Shown here piece by piece: positions 6,885 to 13,638 of a DNA stretch of 20,192 nucleotides. The notes beneath the pieces are model-generated. The model was given only the letters and a program-made list of their open reading frames with translations. It did no database searches and was not told where the DNA came from. Location: the NCBI GenBank assembly GCA_964558825.1, contig CAZLGB010000047.1, positions 1 through 20,192 on the forward strand, written 5' to 3'. Numbering within the stretch: position 1 is the stretch's first letter; each line of letters begins with the position of its first letter. This DNA comes from Phosphoribacter sp964558825. GTDB taxonomy: Bacteria; Actinomycetota; Actinomycetes; Actinomycetales; Dermatophilaceae. The translations under genes and the position numbers were made by a program.

Positions 6885-6904
6885 ATGACGGCATCATTCG
6901 GAGC

Positions 6905-7675
6905 GTGCCACCCTTTCGCAAGAGGCTTCCGGGGGCTGCGGCGCGCTCGATCGCGTGGGAAGCGGCCGGGCTGCGCTGGCTCGCCGAGGCCACGCCGCTC
7001 GGAGGTATGCCGGTCGTCGAGGTTCTCGCGGTCGGGCCCGGTCATCTCGACCTGGAGCGGCTCACCCCGGCGGCCACCACCCGTTCCGCCGCAGCGGAAT
7101 TCGGCGCTCGCCTGGCCCGAACCCACGCGAGCGGTGCCGGCACGGCATACGGACCGGGGCCGCCGGGCTGGGAGGGCGCGGGATTCTTCGGTCCCGCCGA
7201 TCGGCCGCTCGAGCTGTCGTTGCGCGGGCACCCGACGTGGGCGCAGCTGTATGCCGTCGAGCGGCTGCTGCCGGTCGCCCGGGCCTGCCGCGATGCCGGC
7301 GCCCTCTCCCCCGCCCAGACAGCGCTGATCGAGCGGGTCGCCGACCGGCTGGGCGAGCACGACACGGGCGAGCCCCCCAGCCGCATCCATGGCGACCTGT
7401 GGTCGGGCAATGTCGTGTGGACCGCGGCCGGTGCCGTGCTCATCGACCCGGCCGCCCACGCGGGGCACCGCGAGGCCGACCTGGCCATGCTCGCGCTCTT
7501 CGGCGCACCTCACTTGGAGGCCAGTGTCGCGGCATACCAAGCGGATTGGCCGCTGGCCGAGGGATGGCGCGACCGACAGGAGCTCCACCAGCTCTACCCG
7601 CTGGCCGTCCACGCGCTGCTCTTCGGCGGCAGCTATGCGGGGTGGACCGCGCAGGTGGCTCGGCGCTACGCCTGA
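6905..7675 (+). CDS. Fructosamine-3-kinase-like protein
   Basis: A 256-residue kinase-like protein of the fructosamine kinase family, which phosphorylates sugar-amine (Amadori) adducts so that they break down. The catalytic motif HGDLWSGN is at 162-169, and the metal-binding DPAAHAGHREADLAML begins at D181, both characteristic of the family. The N-terminus is the short actinobacterial form (FRKRLPG then AAGLRWLAEA), lacking part of the usual ATP-binding lobe. I chose GTG at 6905 because an upstream ATG (6836) would translate the palindrome and tandem repeats. A CATCAT box lies 7 nt before the GTG, consistent with a leaderless mRNA. The last 10 bp overlap the 3' end of the convergent exoribonuclease gene. 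Confidence 0.9.
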   Translation: MPPFRKRLPGAAARSIAWEAAGLRWLAEATPLGGMPVVEVLAVGPGHLDLERLTPAATTRSAAAEFGARLARTHASGAGTAYGPGPPGWEGAGFFGPADRPLELSLRGHPTWAQLYAVERLLPVARACRDAGALSPAQTALIERVADRLGEHDTGEPPSRIHGDLWSGNVVWTAAGAVLIDPAAHAGHREADLAMLALFGAPHLEASVAAYQADWPLAEGWRDRQELHQLYPLAVHALLFGGSYAGWTAQVARRYA

Positions 7676-9222
7676 CCGACCGGCGGCGGCGCCGCGGCCG
7701 GGCCAGCTCCAAGTCCTGCGGGAGAGCCCGCCGAGCCGGCAGAGTCCGCAGAGCCCGCCGCAGCCGCCTCCGGCGCGGCGACGATGCGCAGATCCACCCG
7801 ACCAGCGTCGATGTCGGCCCCAGCCACCTCGACCGTGACGCTGTCGCCCGGCTTGGCGACGCCCTGGGAGGTCGAGAGCACGGCCGGGTCGACGATCTGG
7901 ACGATCGGCGCGTGCTTGGCCGTCTCGTCGACGACGACGCCGGGCAGTCGAGTGCCCACCCGGTCGACCAGCACGGCGGCTTCGACCGCGTCGGTGCAGG
8001 CCCGCTCGACGGCCGAGGCGCGGTGATCGCCCTGCGACATGAGCCCCGGCAGCTCGGCGAGCGCGGCCTTGGCCCAGTCAGGCACGGCCTGACCAGCCGA
8101 GAGCGCGGCACACACGACTAGGCCGAAGCGGTCGACGAGCCGCCGCAGCGGTGCCGTCACGTGCGCGTAGGGCGCCGCCACCGCCGCGTGGATGTGCAAG
8201 GCCGGCGGCGCTCCCTCGAAGGGCGTGTAACCCGCCCCACGGAAGAGCGCGGTCGCCTCGTGGATGAGCGCGAGATGGTGCGGGTCGCGGCGGTCGAGCG
8301 AGCGCAGGAAGTCGCCATAGCGCTGTCCGTCGGGCCAGTCCACGCCCAGCGCCCGGGCCTGGCGTCGGAAGCGCTTGACCGAATCCCGTTGCGGCGCAGG
8401 CATGGTGCGCAGGATTCCGATGCCGCCGTCGAGCATCATCCGAGCCGCGACCATGCCGGTGAGCAGTGAGATCTGGGCATTCCAGTCCTCCGCGGGGACG
8501 GGCGGACGATAGCCGAGCGAATAGTGCCCCGCGGCGTCGTGCACGACCTCCTGCTCGGGCATCGGCAGCGACGCGCCTCCCCGAGCGGACTCGAGCGCCT
8601 GGCGCAGGCCACCGATCTCGCGCAGCAGGGCCACCTGCTCGTCGGGCGTCCCGGCATCGACCGAGGCCTGGACGGCGACGTAGTCACGGCGGGCGACACT
8701 GCGCACGAGCGCTCGCGCGACGCTCGCCGTGGTCACCTCACCATGGGCGTCGAGCACCATCTCCCAGACGTATGCCGGTCGCACCTGGCCCGCGAGCAGG
8801 CTTGCCGCCCCCTCGGAGAGGACCGGCGGGTGCAGCGGGACGCGCGCATCAGGCAGATAGATCGTCTGCCCCCGCAGCCGCGCCTCGACGTCGATCGGCC
8901 CACCTGGAGCGACGAAGGACGGCACGTCGGCGATCGCATAGCGCACCCGGAAACCGGCCCCCTCGCGGGACAGGTGCATCGCCTGGTCGAGGTCCATCGA
9001 CCCCACCGGGTCGAGCGTCCAGAAGGGCACATCAGTGCGATCCGGAGCGGACCCCGGCGCCGTGCTCGCCGCCGCCTTGGCGGCGGCGAGCACGTCCGGG
9101 GGAAAGTCGGCCGGCACGTGCAGCTGCTCACGGATCGTGGCGAACCGCCGGGCCAGCGCGCCCGGCTCCTGCGCCGTGGTCGACGGCGCGCCGGGGCGAT
9201 AGCTGACGACGCGCGTGGGCAT
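7666..9222 (-). CDS. RNB-domain exoribonuclease (RNase II/R family)
   Basis: A 3'-5' hydrolytic exoribonuclease by family. The RNB core begins with WTLDPVGSMDLDQAMHL, in which D71, D77 and D79 are magnesium ligands, and continues with YLPDARVPLHPPVLSEGAAS and APYAHVTAPLRRLVDRF. A short OB/S1-like stretch (about 430-485) follows, then a low-complexity Ala/Gly/Ser/Pro tail. There are no N-terminal cold-shock domains, as in the compact actinobacterial RNB proteins of about 500 residues. The start is ATG at 9222 (518 residues) because TAGGGT (9234-9229) lies exactly 6 nt upstream, pointing to a leaderless mRNA; GTG at 9228 would add two residues. It is divergent from yaaA. Confidence 0.93.
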   Translation of the reverse strand: MPTRVVSYRPGAPSTTAQEPGALARRFATIREQLHVPADFPPDVLAAAKAAASTAPGSAPDRTDVPFWTLDPVGSMDLDQAMHLSREGAGFRVRYAIADVPSFVAPGGPIDVEARLRGQTIYLPDARVPLHPPVLSEGAASLLAGQVRPAYVWEMVLDAHGEVTTASVARALVRSVARRDYVAVQASVDAGTPDEQVALLREIGGLRQALESARGGASLPMPEQEVVHDAAGHYSLGYRPPVPAEDWNAQISLLTGMVAARMMLDGGIGILRTMPAPQRDSVKRFRRQARALGVDWPDGQRYGDFLRSLDRRDPHHLALIHEATALFRGAGYTPFEGAPPALHIHAAVAAPYAHVTAPLRRLVDRFGLVVCAALSAGQAVPDWAKAALAELPGLMSQGDHRASAVERACTDAVEAAVLVDRVGTRLPGVVVDETAKHAPIVQIVDPAVLSTSQGVAKPGDSVTVEVAGADIDAGRVDLRIVAAPEAAAAGSADSAGSAGSPAGLGAGPAAAPPPVGQA

Positions 9223-9228
9223 GGCCAC

Positions 9229-9248
9229 ACCCTAGCCACCCCTAGGCT
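9229..9248. promoter_or_regulatory. Back-to-back leaderless promoters of the RNB gene and yaaA
   Basis: Only 33 bp separate the two divergent starts. TAGGGT on the minus strand (9234-9229) is 6 nt from the ATG at 9222, and TAGGCT on the plus strand (9243-9248) is 7 nt from the GTG at 9256. Each -35 region would then lie over the start of the other gene. Confidence 0.55.
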
Positions 9249-9255
9249 GTCGCCC

Positions 9256-10020
9256 GTGCTCGTGCTGCTGCCGCCCTCGGAGGGCAAACACCAACCCGAG
9301 CGCGGAGCGCCGTTGGACCTGGCTCGAATGTCCCTGCCGCAGTTGACCGCTCGCCGCGAGGCCGTCCTTGATGCCCTCGCAGTGGTGAGCGCCCGCCCCG
9401 ATGCTCCCGTCGAGCTCGGCGTGTCGCCACGGCTGGTCGCCGAGCTCGAGCGCAACACGCGGCTGCGCACCCTGCCGACCGCCCCGGCCGGGCGGGTCTA
9501 CACCGGCGTCTTGTATGCCGCCCTCGACCTCGCGACCCTCGACGCCTCCGCCCATCGCCGGGCGCTGCGCCGGATGCTCGTCGTCTCGGCTCTCTTCGGC
9601 GCGCTGCGCCTCACCGACCGGGTGCCGGCATACCGCCTCTCGATGGGGGTCGACCTGCCGCCGGTGGGGCCGCTGGCCGCCCTCTGGCGGGCGCCGCTCG
9701 CCGAGGTGCTCCCGACTCAGGCCGGGCGCGGCCTCATCGTCGACCTGCGCTCCAGCACCTACGCCACCGCGTGGACGCCGACCGGGCGCCTCGCCGAGCG
9801 CTGGGTCGCCGTCCGCGTCCCCGGCGTCAGCCACAACGCCAAGCACACCCGCGGGCTGGTCGCCCGCGCGCTCGCCCAAGCCGAGGCCGACCCGCATCAC
9901 CCGGCACAACTGGCCCAGCTGCTCAAGCCCGCCTTCGAGGTGTGCCTCAACAGCCCCGAGCGACCGGGTCGCCCATGGGTGCTGGAGACGACCGCGCGAC
10001 CTGGGGTCGCGCGGCACTGA
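9256..10020 (+). CDS. yaaA: YaaA family peroxide stress protein (UPF0246)
   Basis: A 254-residue DUF328/UPF0246 protein. In Escherichia coli YaaA lowers intracellular free iron during peroxide stress and so limits DNA damage; the mechanism is not fully known. The N-terminal LVLLPPSEGK and later LRRMLVVSALFGALRLTDRVPAYRLSMG and VDLRSSTYA, GVSHNAKHTRG are family signatures. GTG at 9256 is required because the LLPPSEGK motif begins immediately; there is no ribosome binding site but TAGGCT lies 7 nt upstream. It is convergent with the histidine-phosphatase gene (3-bp gap) and shares a compact promoter with the RNB exoribonuclease. Confidence 0.93.
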   Translation: MLVLLPPSEGKHQPERGAPLDLARMSLPQLTARREAVLDALAVVSARPDAPVELGVSPRLVAELERNTRLRTLPTAPAGRVYTGVLYAALDLATLDASAHRRALRRMLVVSALFGALRLTDRVPAYRLSMGVDLPPVGPLAALWRAPLAEVLPTQAGRGLIVDLRSSTYATAWTPTGRLAERWVAVRVPGVSHNAKHTRGLVARALAQAEADPHHPAQLAQLLKPAFEVCLNSPERPGRPWVLETTARPGVARH

Positions 10021-10023
10021 GCG

Positions 10024-10716
10024 TCAGGCCCGCACGTCCTGCAGGTGGTCGGTGCGGTTGACCACGGGCACCGACACGTGCCCATCGGGCCACAGCTCAA
10101 CCACGCTCACCGACGCCGGCTCGGTCGCGAGCGCCCAAAACCGTTGCGGCGCAACGCCCAGCACGTGTGTGAGCACGCAGAGGATGGGCACCCGGCTGGT
10201 CACGACGACGACGGTCCCCGCCTCGGCGGTCACCCGACCGAAGGCCGCGAGCACGCGCTCGGTCACCTCGAGCCGCGACTCGCCACCCGGCGGGGGGTAT
10301 GCCGGGTCGGCCCGCATCGCGGCGAGCTGCTCCGGATGCTGCTCGTGGACCTGCGCGAGGGTCAGCCCATCCCAGGCGCCGAAGCCCCGCTCGTCCCAGT
10401 CGGCGTCGACCTCGGGCTCCACGCCGAGGACGCTCGCGACGGCCGCGCCGGTCATCCGCACGCGCTGCAAGGAGGACGTGACGACCCGCAGCGGAGCAGC
10501 ACCGAGCAGCGACGGCACGAGGGCGGCCGCGGCAGCCGCTTGGGCGAGCCCGAGCGCGTTGAGCGCCGGATCGGCACCCCCGCGCCCGTCGATCCGGCCG
10601 GCCACGGTGAAGTCGGTGACCCCGTGGCGCACGAGCACGACCCGCGTGCCGCCGGTGAGGGTCGGCTCCACGCCGCCTCGGCCGGAGTCCATCGCGGCCA
10701 CGGCGTGAGCACTCAT
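10024..10716 (-). CDS. Histidine-phosphatase superfamily protein, second catalytic His replaced
   Basis: A 230-residue phosphoglycerate-mutase/CobC-like protein. It has LVRHG (R30, H31), the SLQRVRMTG arginine (R85) and the DERGFGAWDG acid (E109). At the second catalytic histidine, where relatives read V-T/S-H, it has VVVVTSRVPIL, with serine at 174, so phosphatase activity is doubtful. In mycobacteria the protein in this position (Rv2228c) is a fusion of RNase HI and this domain; here there is no RNase H part. The start is uncertain: ATG at 10716 is 14 nt past the stop of the zinc-ribbon gene, with a second ATG 8 codons in and a GTG at codon 16. It is the last gene of the tRNA-Nif3-zinc-ribbon operon. 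Confidence 0.88.
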   Translation of the reverse strand: MSAHAVAAMDSGRGGVEPTLTGGTRVVLVRHGVTDFTVAGRIDGRGGADPALNALGLAQAAAAAALVPSLLGAAPLRVVTSSLQRVRMTGAAVASVLGVEPEVDADWDERGFGAWDGLTLAQVHEQHPEQLAAMRADPAYPPPGGESRLEVTERVLAAFGRVTAEAGTVVVVTSRVPILCVLTHVLGVAPQRFWALATEPASVSVVELWPDGHVSVPVVNRTDHLQDVRA

Positions 10717-10730
10717 CTCAGGGCGCCGGG

Positions 10731-11471
10731 TCAGATGCCGGACTCGGGCGTCCGCACGAGGATGCGACGGCACTCCTCGCAGCGGAGGACTTCGTCGGCG
10801 GCAGCGGCCTTGATCCGCGCGAGGTCGACCTGGTTGAGCTCCAATCGGCAACCCCCGCAACGGCGTTGCTTGAGCTCGGCCGCGCCGGTGCCACCAGAGG
10901 AGGCGCGGATCTTGTCATAGAGGGCGAGCAGGTCGGGGGCGATGCCCGGTGCGGCGCCCGCGCGCGCAGCGCTCACCTGGTCACGCTCGGCATCGAGCAG
11001 CCCGACGGCCTCGTCGAGCTCGCCGCGGACCGTGCCCTGGGTCTGGTCGAGCTCGGAGCGCCGACCACGCAGACGCGCCACGTCACCCTCGAGGGTCTCG
11101 GCACGCTCCATGACCTCCAGCTCGATGTCCTCGAGCTCGGACTGGCGCCGCGCGAGTGACACCAGCTCGTGCTGCAGCGCCTGCAGGTCCTTGGCGGTGC
11201 CGGTGCCGGCGTCGAGCCGGGACTGGTCGCGCGCGGCCCGGTCGCGGACGAGTTGCACGTCGGACTCGGCCTTGGCGACCTCGCGCTGGACGTCCGACAG
11301 CGCGGTCTCGGCGAGGGCGAGCTCGCGGTCGAGGGTGCTCGACTCGGCGTCCAGGGCGCTCAGCCGCGCGCGCTGTGGCAACGTGGCCGTCGCGTGCGCC
11401 AATTGGTCGAGCCGGGTGTCGAGCTCCTGCAGCCGCACCAGGGCGGCCTGGTGGGCGGGGTCGGCTTTCAG
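10731..11471 (-). CDS. C4-type zinc-ribbon coiled-coil protein (Rv2229c-like)
   Basis: A 246-residue protein of unknown function conserved through Actinobacteria. Residues about 5-175 form a long heptad-rich coiled coil (LVRLQELDTRLDQLAHATAT onward), and the C-terminal zinc ribbon has two CxxC pairs: C205/C208 and C231/C234. Homologues I recall start M-K-A-D; here the matching residues LKADP begin with CTG at 11471-11469, preceded at 6 nt by a strong GGAGG. CTG overlaps the TGA of the Nif3-like gene as CTGA. An in-frame ATG upstream would add 17 arginine-rich residues read from the Nif3 gene, so CTG is the better choice. The constant pairing with Nif3-like proteins suggests a shared role in nucleic-acid or metal handling; this is inference. 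Confidence 0.9.
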   Translation of the reverse strand: MKADPAHQAALVRLQELDTRLDQLAHATATLPQRARLSALDAESSTLDRELALAETALSDVQREVAKAESDVQLVRDRAARDQSRLDAGTGTAKDLQALQHELVSLARRQSELEDIELEVMERAETLEGDVARLRGRRSELDQTQGTVRGELDEAVGLLDAERDQVSAARAGAAPGIAPDLLALYDKIRASSGGTGAAELKQRRCGGCRLELNQVDLARIKAAAADEVLRCEECRRILVRTPESGI

Positions 11472-12331
11472 CGGGCACCTCCGTCGTCGTCGCCCGGCCC
11501 TGTGGCACCGACGGTGAAGTCCCATGGGTCGGTGCGCAGGGTCGAGACCCAGGTCTCCACCGTAGTGCCCGATTCGCCCAGCGCGGCACGCAGCCGCTCG
11601 CCGGCCTTGACAAGCCAGATCGACTCGGTGGCCCAGTGCCCGGCATCGACGAGGAAGGGGCGCCCTCCCCCACTGACCCGGGCCTGCTCGCGTGCCTCCA
11701 GCGCCGGGTGGTGGCGCAGGTCGGCCGTCACGTAGACGTCGGCGCCGGACCGCCGCACCGCCTCGAAGCGGTCGTCGCCCGAGCCACCGAGCACGGCCAC
11801 CCGGCATACCGACGCGTCGGGGTCTCCCGAGACGCGGATGCCGCCCGCCGCGGCCGGCAACGCGGACGCCAGCCGAAGGGCGAACTCGCGCAACGACATC
11901 GGCTCAGCCAGGTCACCGACGCGCCCCAACGGCTCCCCCTCGTCGAGGTCGAGCGGCTCGGTCGCGCCGAGGCCACAGGCAGCTGCCAGCGCGTCAGAGA
12001 CGCCCGGTTGGGCAACGTCGGCGTTGGTGTGGGCGCAATAGATCGCCAGGTCGGCCACCACGGCCGTCGTCACCGCCGACCCCTTGGCGAAGGTCGTCGC
12101 CACCGAGTGGATGCCCCGCAGCAGCAGCGGGTGGTGGGTGACGAGCAGGTCGGCCTCGGCGGCCACGGCCTCGTCGATGACCGCGAGGGTCGGATCGAGG
12201 GCCAGGTGGATGCGCCGCACCGGTTGGTCGAGATCGCCGGTCACCAGCCCGACGCGGTCCCACGACATCGCCGTGGCAGGCGGATAGAGCGTCTCGAGCG
12301 CGGCGACGACATGACGCAACAGCAGGGTCAT
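11468..12331 (-). CDS. Nif3-like dinuclear metal-center protein (YqfO/GTP cyclohydrolase I type 2 family)
   Basis: A 287-residue member of the widely conserved Nif3/DUF34 family, with a dinuclear metal site and uncertain physiological role. Visible metal-ligand motifs are THHPLLL (H66, H67), AHTNAD (H101, D105) and DAGHWATE (H232, E236). The N-terminus VAALETLYPP...SWDRVGLVTG matches the family, fixing the start at ATG 12331-12329. That ATG is one nucleotide after the discriminator base of tRNA-Val, so there is no room for a ribosome binding site outside the tRNA. Cleavage by RNase Z would leave an mRNA starting C-ATG, which could be read as leaderless. The gene is followed by the zinc-ribbon gene with a CTGA overlap. 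Confidence 0.93.
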   Translation of the reverse strand: MTLLLRHVVAALETLYPPATAMSWDRVGLVTGDLDQPVRRIHLALDPTLAVIDEAVAAEADLLVTHHPLLLRGIHSVATTFAKGSAVTTAVVADLAIYCAHTNADVAQPGVSDALAAACGLGATEPLDLDEGEPLGRVGDLAEPMSLREFALRLASALPAAAGGIRVSGDPDASVCRVAVLGGSGDDRFEAVRRSGADVYVTADLRHHPALEAREQARVSGGGRPFLVDAGHWATESIWLVKAGERLRAALGESGTTVETWVSTLRTDPWDFTVGATGPGDDDGGAR

Positions 12332-12332
12332 G

Positions 12333-12405
12333 TGGGCCCGGCCGGGCTCGAACCGACGACACCCGCGGTGTAAGCGCGGTGCTCTACCAACTGAGCTACA
12401 GGCCC
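12333..12405 (-). tRNA. tRNA-Val (anticodon UAC)
   Basis: A 73-nt tRNA. Acceptor GGGCCTG pairs with CGGGCCC (one G-U pair), D arm is GCTC...GAGC, the anticodon stem CCGCG/CGCGG encloses the loop CTTACAC with anticodon TAC, and the T arm is GTCGG TTCGAGC CCGGC. The discriminator is A and no CCA is encoded. It reads GTA and probably other valine codons. The Nif3-like gene begins immediately downstream on the same strand. Confidence 0.97.
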
Positions 12406-12455
12406 CGAGGGGTGCCGGAGGCAGCCGGGAGGGCCGGGTGCGTCGGGCGGCGCCT

Positions 12456-12461
12456 ATTGTG
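12456..12461 (-). promoter_or_regulatory. Possible -10 box for the tRNA-Val operon
   Basis: CACAAT directly follows the stop codon of the peroxiredoxin gene on the minus strand and would start a transcript near 12449, about 45 nt before the tRNA. No clear -35 is seen, and read-through from the peroxiredoxin gene is an alternative. Confidence 0.3.
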
Positions 12462-12947
12462 TCAGGCCGGTGCGGCGGAGCCGCGCAAGGCCGCCAGCGC
12501 CTGGCGGTATGCCGTGAAGTCACGGCCCTCGCCCGGCCCGTTGATCTGGGTCCAGCGGATGATCCCCTCGTGGTCGACGAGGAAGGTGCCGCGGGTGGCA
12601 AAACCCTCGTCCGCCAGGAAGACTCCGTAGGACCGGGCCACCTGCCCGTGCGGCCAAAAATCGGAGAGCAACGGAAAGAAGTAGCCCTCCTGGTCGGCCC
12701 AGGTGCGCAAGGCATAGACGGTGTCGCACGAGATCGCCAGGACCTGGATGCCGTCGTGTTGGAAGTCCTCGAGACCGTCGCGGATCGCCCGCAGCTCACC
12801 CGTGCAGATGCCCGAGAAGGCGAAGGGGTAGAAGACGAGTGCGACATTGCCCCGGCCGAGCAGCGCCGACAGGCTCACCTCGGCGCCGTGTTGGTCGCGC
12901 AGGGTGAAGTCGGGCGCGGCGTCGCCGACCCGGAGAGCACCGGTCAT
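12462..12947 (-). CDS. ahpE: AhpE-like peroxiredoxin
   Basis: A 161-residue thiol peroxidase closely resembling mycobacterial AhpE, a 1-Cys peroxiredoxin that reduces peroxides and peroxynitrite. The active site is YPFAFSGIC with P41, S45 and peroxidatic C48, and the conserved arginine is R119 (ATRGTFLVD). FPLLSDFWPHG is shared with AhpE as I remember it. A second cysteine, C74 (AISCDT), is present and might act as a resolving residue. ATG at 12947 lies exactly 6 nt after CAGACT (12959-12954), suggesting a leaderless mRNA, although co-transcription with DUF3052, 25 bp upstream, is equally possible. Order AhpE, DUF3052, then divergent aceE is the same as in mycobacteria. Confidence 0.94.
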   Translation of the reverse strand: MTGALRVGDAAPDFTLRDQHGAEVSLSALLGRGNVALVFYPFAFSGICTGELRAIRDGLEDFQHDGIQVLAISCDTVYALRTWADQEGYFFPLLSDFWPHGQVARSYGVFLADEGFATRGTFLVDHEGIIRWTQINGPGEGRDFTAYRQALAALRGSAAPA

Positions 12948-12972
12948 GCCGACAGTCTGCCAGCCGCCACCG

Positions 12973-13407
12973 TCAGCGCCGTCCACCCCGCGGGGTGACC
13001 AGCCGCACCACCGACCAGGCCCGGGAGAGCTGGGCCACGCCGGCCGGATGCAGGCCGGCCGAGGTCGCTGCGTCCTCGATCTCGCTCGGCTCGACGTGCC
13101 CGTCCTGACCGGCACGCGGTGTGGCAAGGACGAGGAAGCCCCGATCCACGAGATTGGTCAACCCGTCGACGAGTGTGTCGACGAGGTCGTCGTCATCGGC
13201 CCGGAACCACAACAGGACCGCGTCGGCCCCGTCGCCATAACCCTCGTCCTCGAGCCGCGACCCGACCACCGCCTCGACGGCAGCACGCAGGCCCTCGTCG
13301 GCGTCGTCGTCCCACCCGAGTTCCTGGACGATCTGCCCGGTGGCAAATCCCAGTTTGGCGAGCCCGGCCGTCATGGCCTGAGCCTGCGCCGACCCCTGCA
13401 CGGCCAT
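12973..13407 (-). CDS. DUF3052 family protein
   Basis: A 144-residue acidic cytosolic protein of unknown function conserved in Actinobacteria. Family features are KLGFATGQIVQELGWDDDAD near the N-terminus, AVLLWFRADDDDLVDTLVDGL in the middle, and LATPRAGQDGHVEPSEI toward the end. ATG at 13407 is preceded by an AGGAAGGG run almost touching the start. It is divergent from aceE and 25 bp upstream of the AhpE-like gene, an association also seen in mycobacteria (Rv2239c beside aceE) that suggests a link to respiration or oxidative state; this is inference. Confidence 0.92.
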   Translation of the reverse strand: MAVQGSAQAQAMTAGLAKLGFATGQIVQELGWDDDADEGLRAAVEAVVGSRLEDEGYGDGADAVLLWFRADDDDLVDTLVDGLTNLVDRGFLVLATPRAGQDGHVEPSEIEDAATSAGLHPAGVAQLSRAWSVVRLVTPRGGRR

Positions 13408-13528
13408 CCCTTCCTGTCGGCCCCGAAGAGCATCCGTCGGGCGCCGTAGGTGCTCCCGGCCGACTGCGGCCGAGCGGCGCCCTGGGCACAAGTCTGCCGG
13501 AGTGGCCGCCGTGATGGGGCGCTGTTGG

Positions 13529-13540
13529 GTGACATGTCAC
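13529..13540. promoter_or_regulatory. 12-bp palindrome GTGACATGTCAC upstream of aceE
   Basis: A perfect palindrome about 110 bp before the aceE start in the 231-bp divergent region shared with DUF3052. The half-site spacing (TGA-N4-TCA) is not that of CRP/FNR-type sites (TGA-N6-TCA), so the binding protein is not obvious. Confidence 0.45.
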
Positions 13541-13579
13541 GTCTGCCCCGATGTGGAGCCCGCCAGAGATCGGACGAAA

Positions 13580-13632
13580 TGTGACTCAGGGCTCATCGGG
13601 GTAGAGGATGGAGGACACCCCCGCAGAAAGGA
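13580..13632 (+). promoter_or_regulatory. Possible aceE promoter and ribosome binding site
   Basis: TGTGAC (13580-13585) and TAGAGG (13602-13607), 16 bp apart, are a weak -35/-10 pair. AAAGGA (13627-13632) is the ribosome binding site, 6 nt before the GTG start. The promoter boxes are tentative, the ribosome binding site is good. Confidence 0.4.
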
Positions 13633-13638
13633 CCGCCC

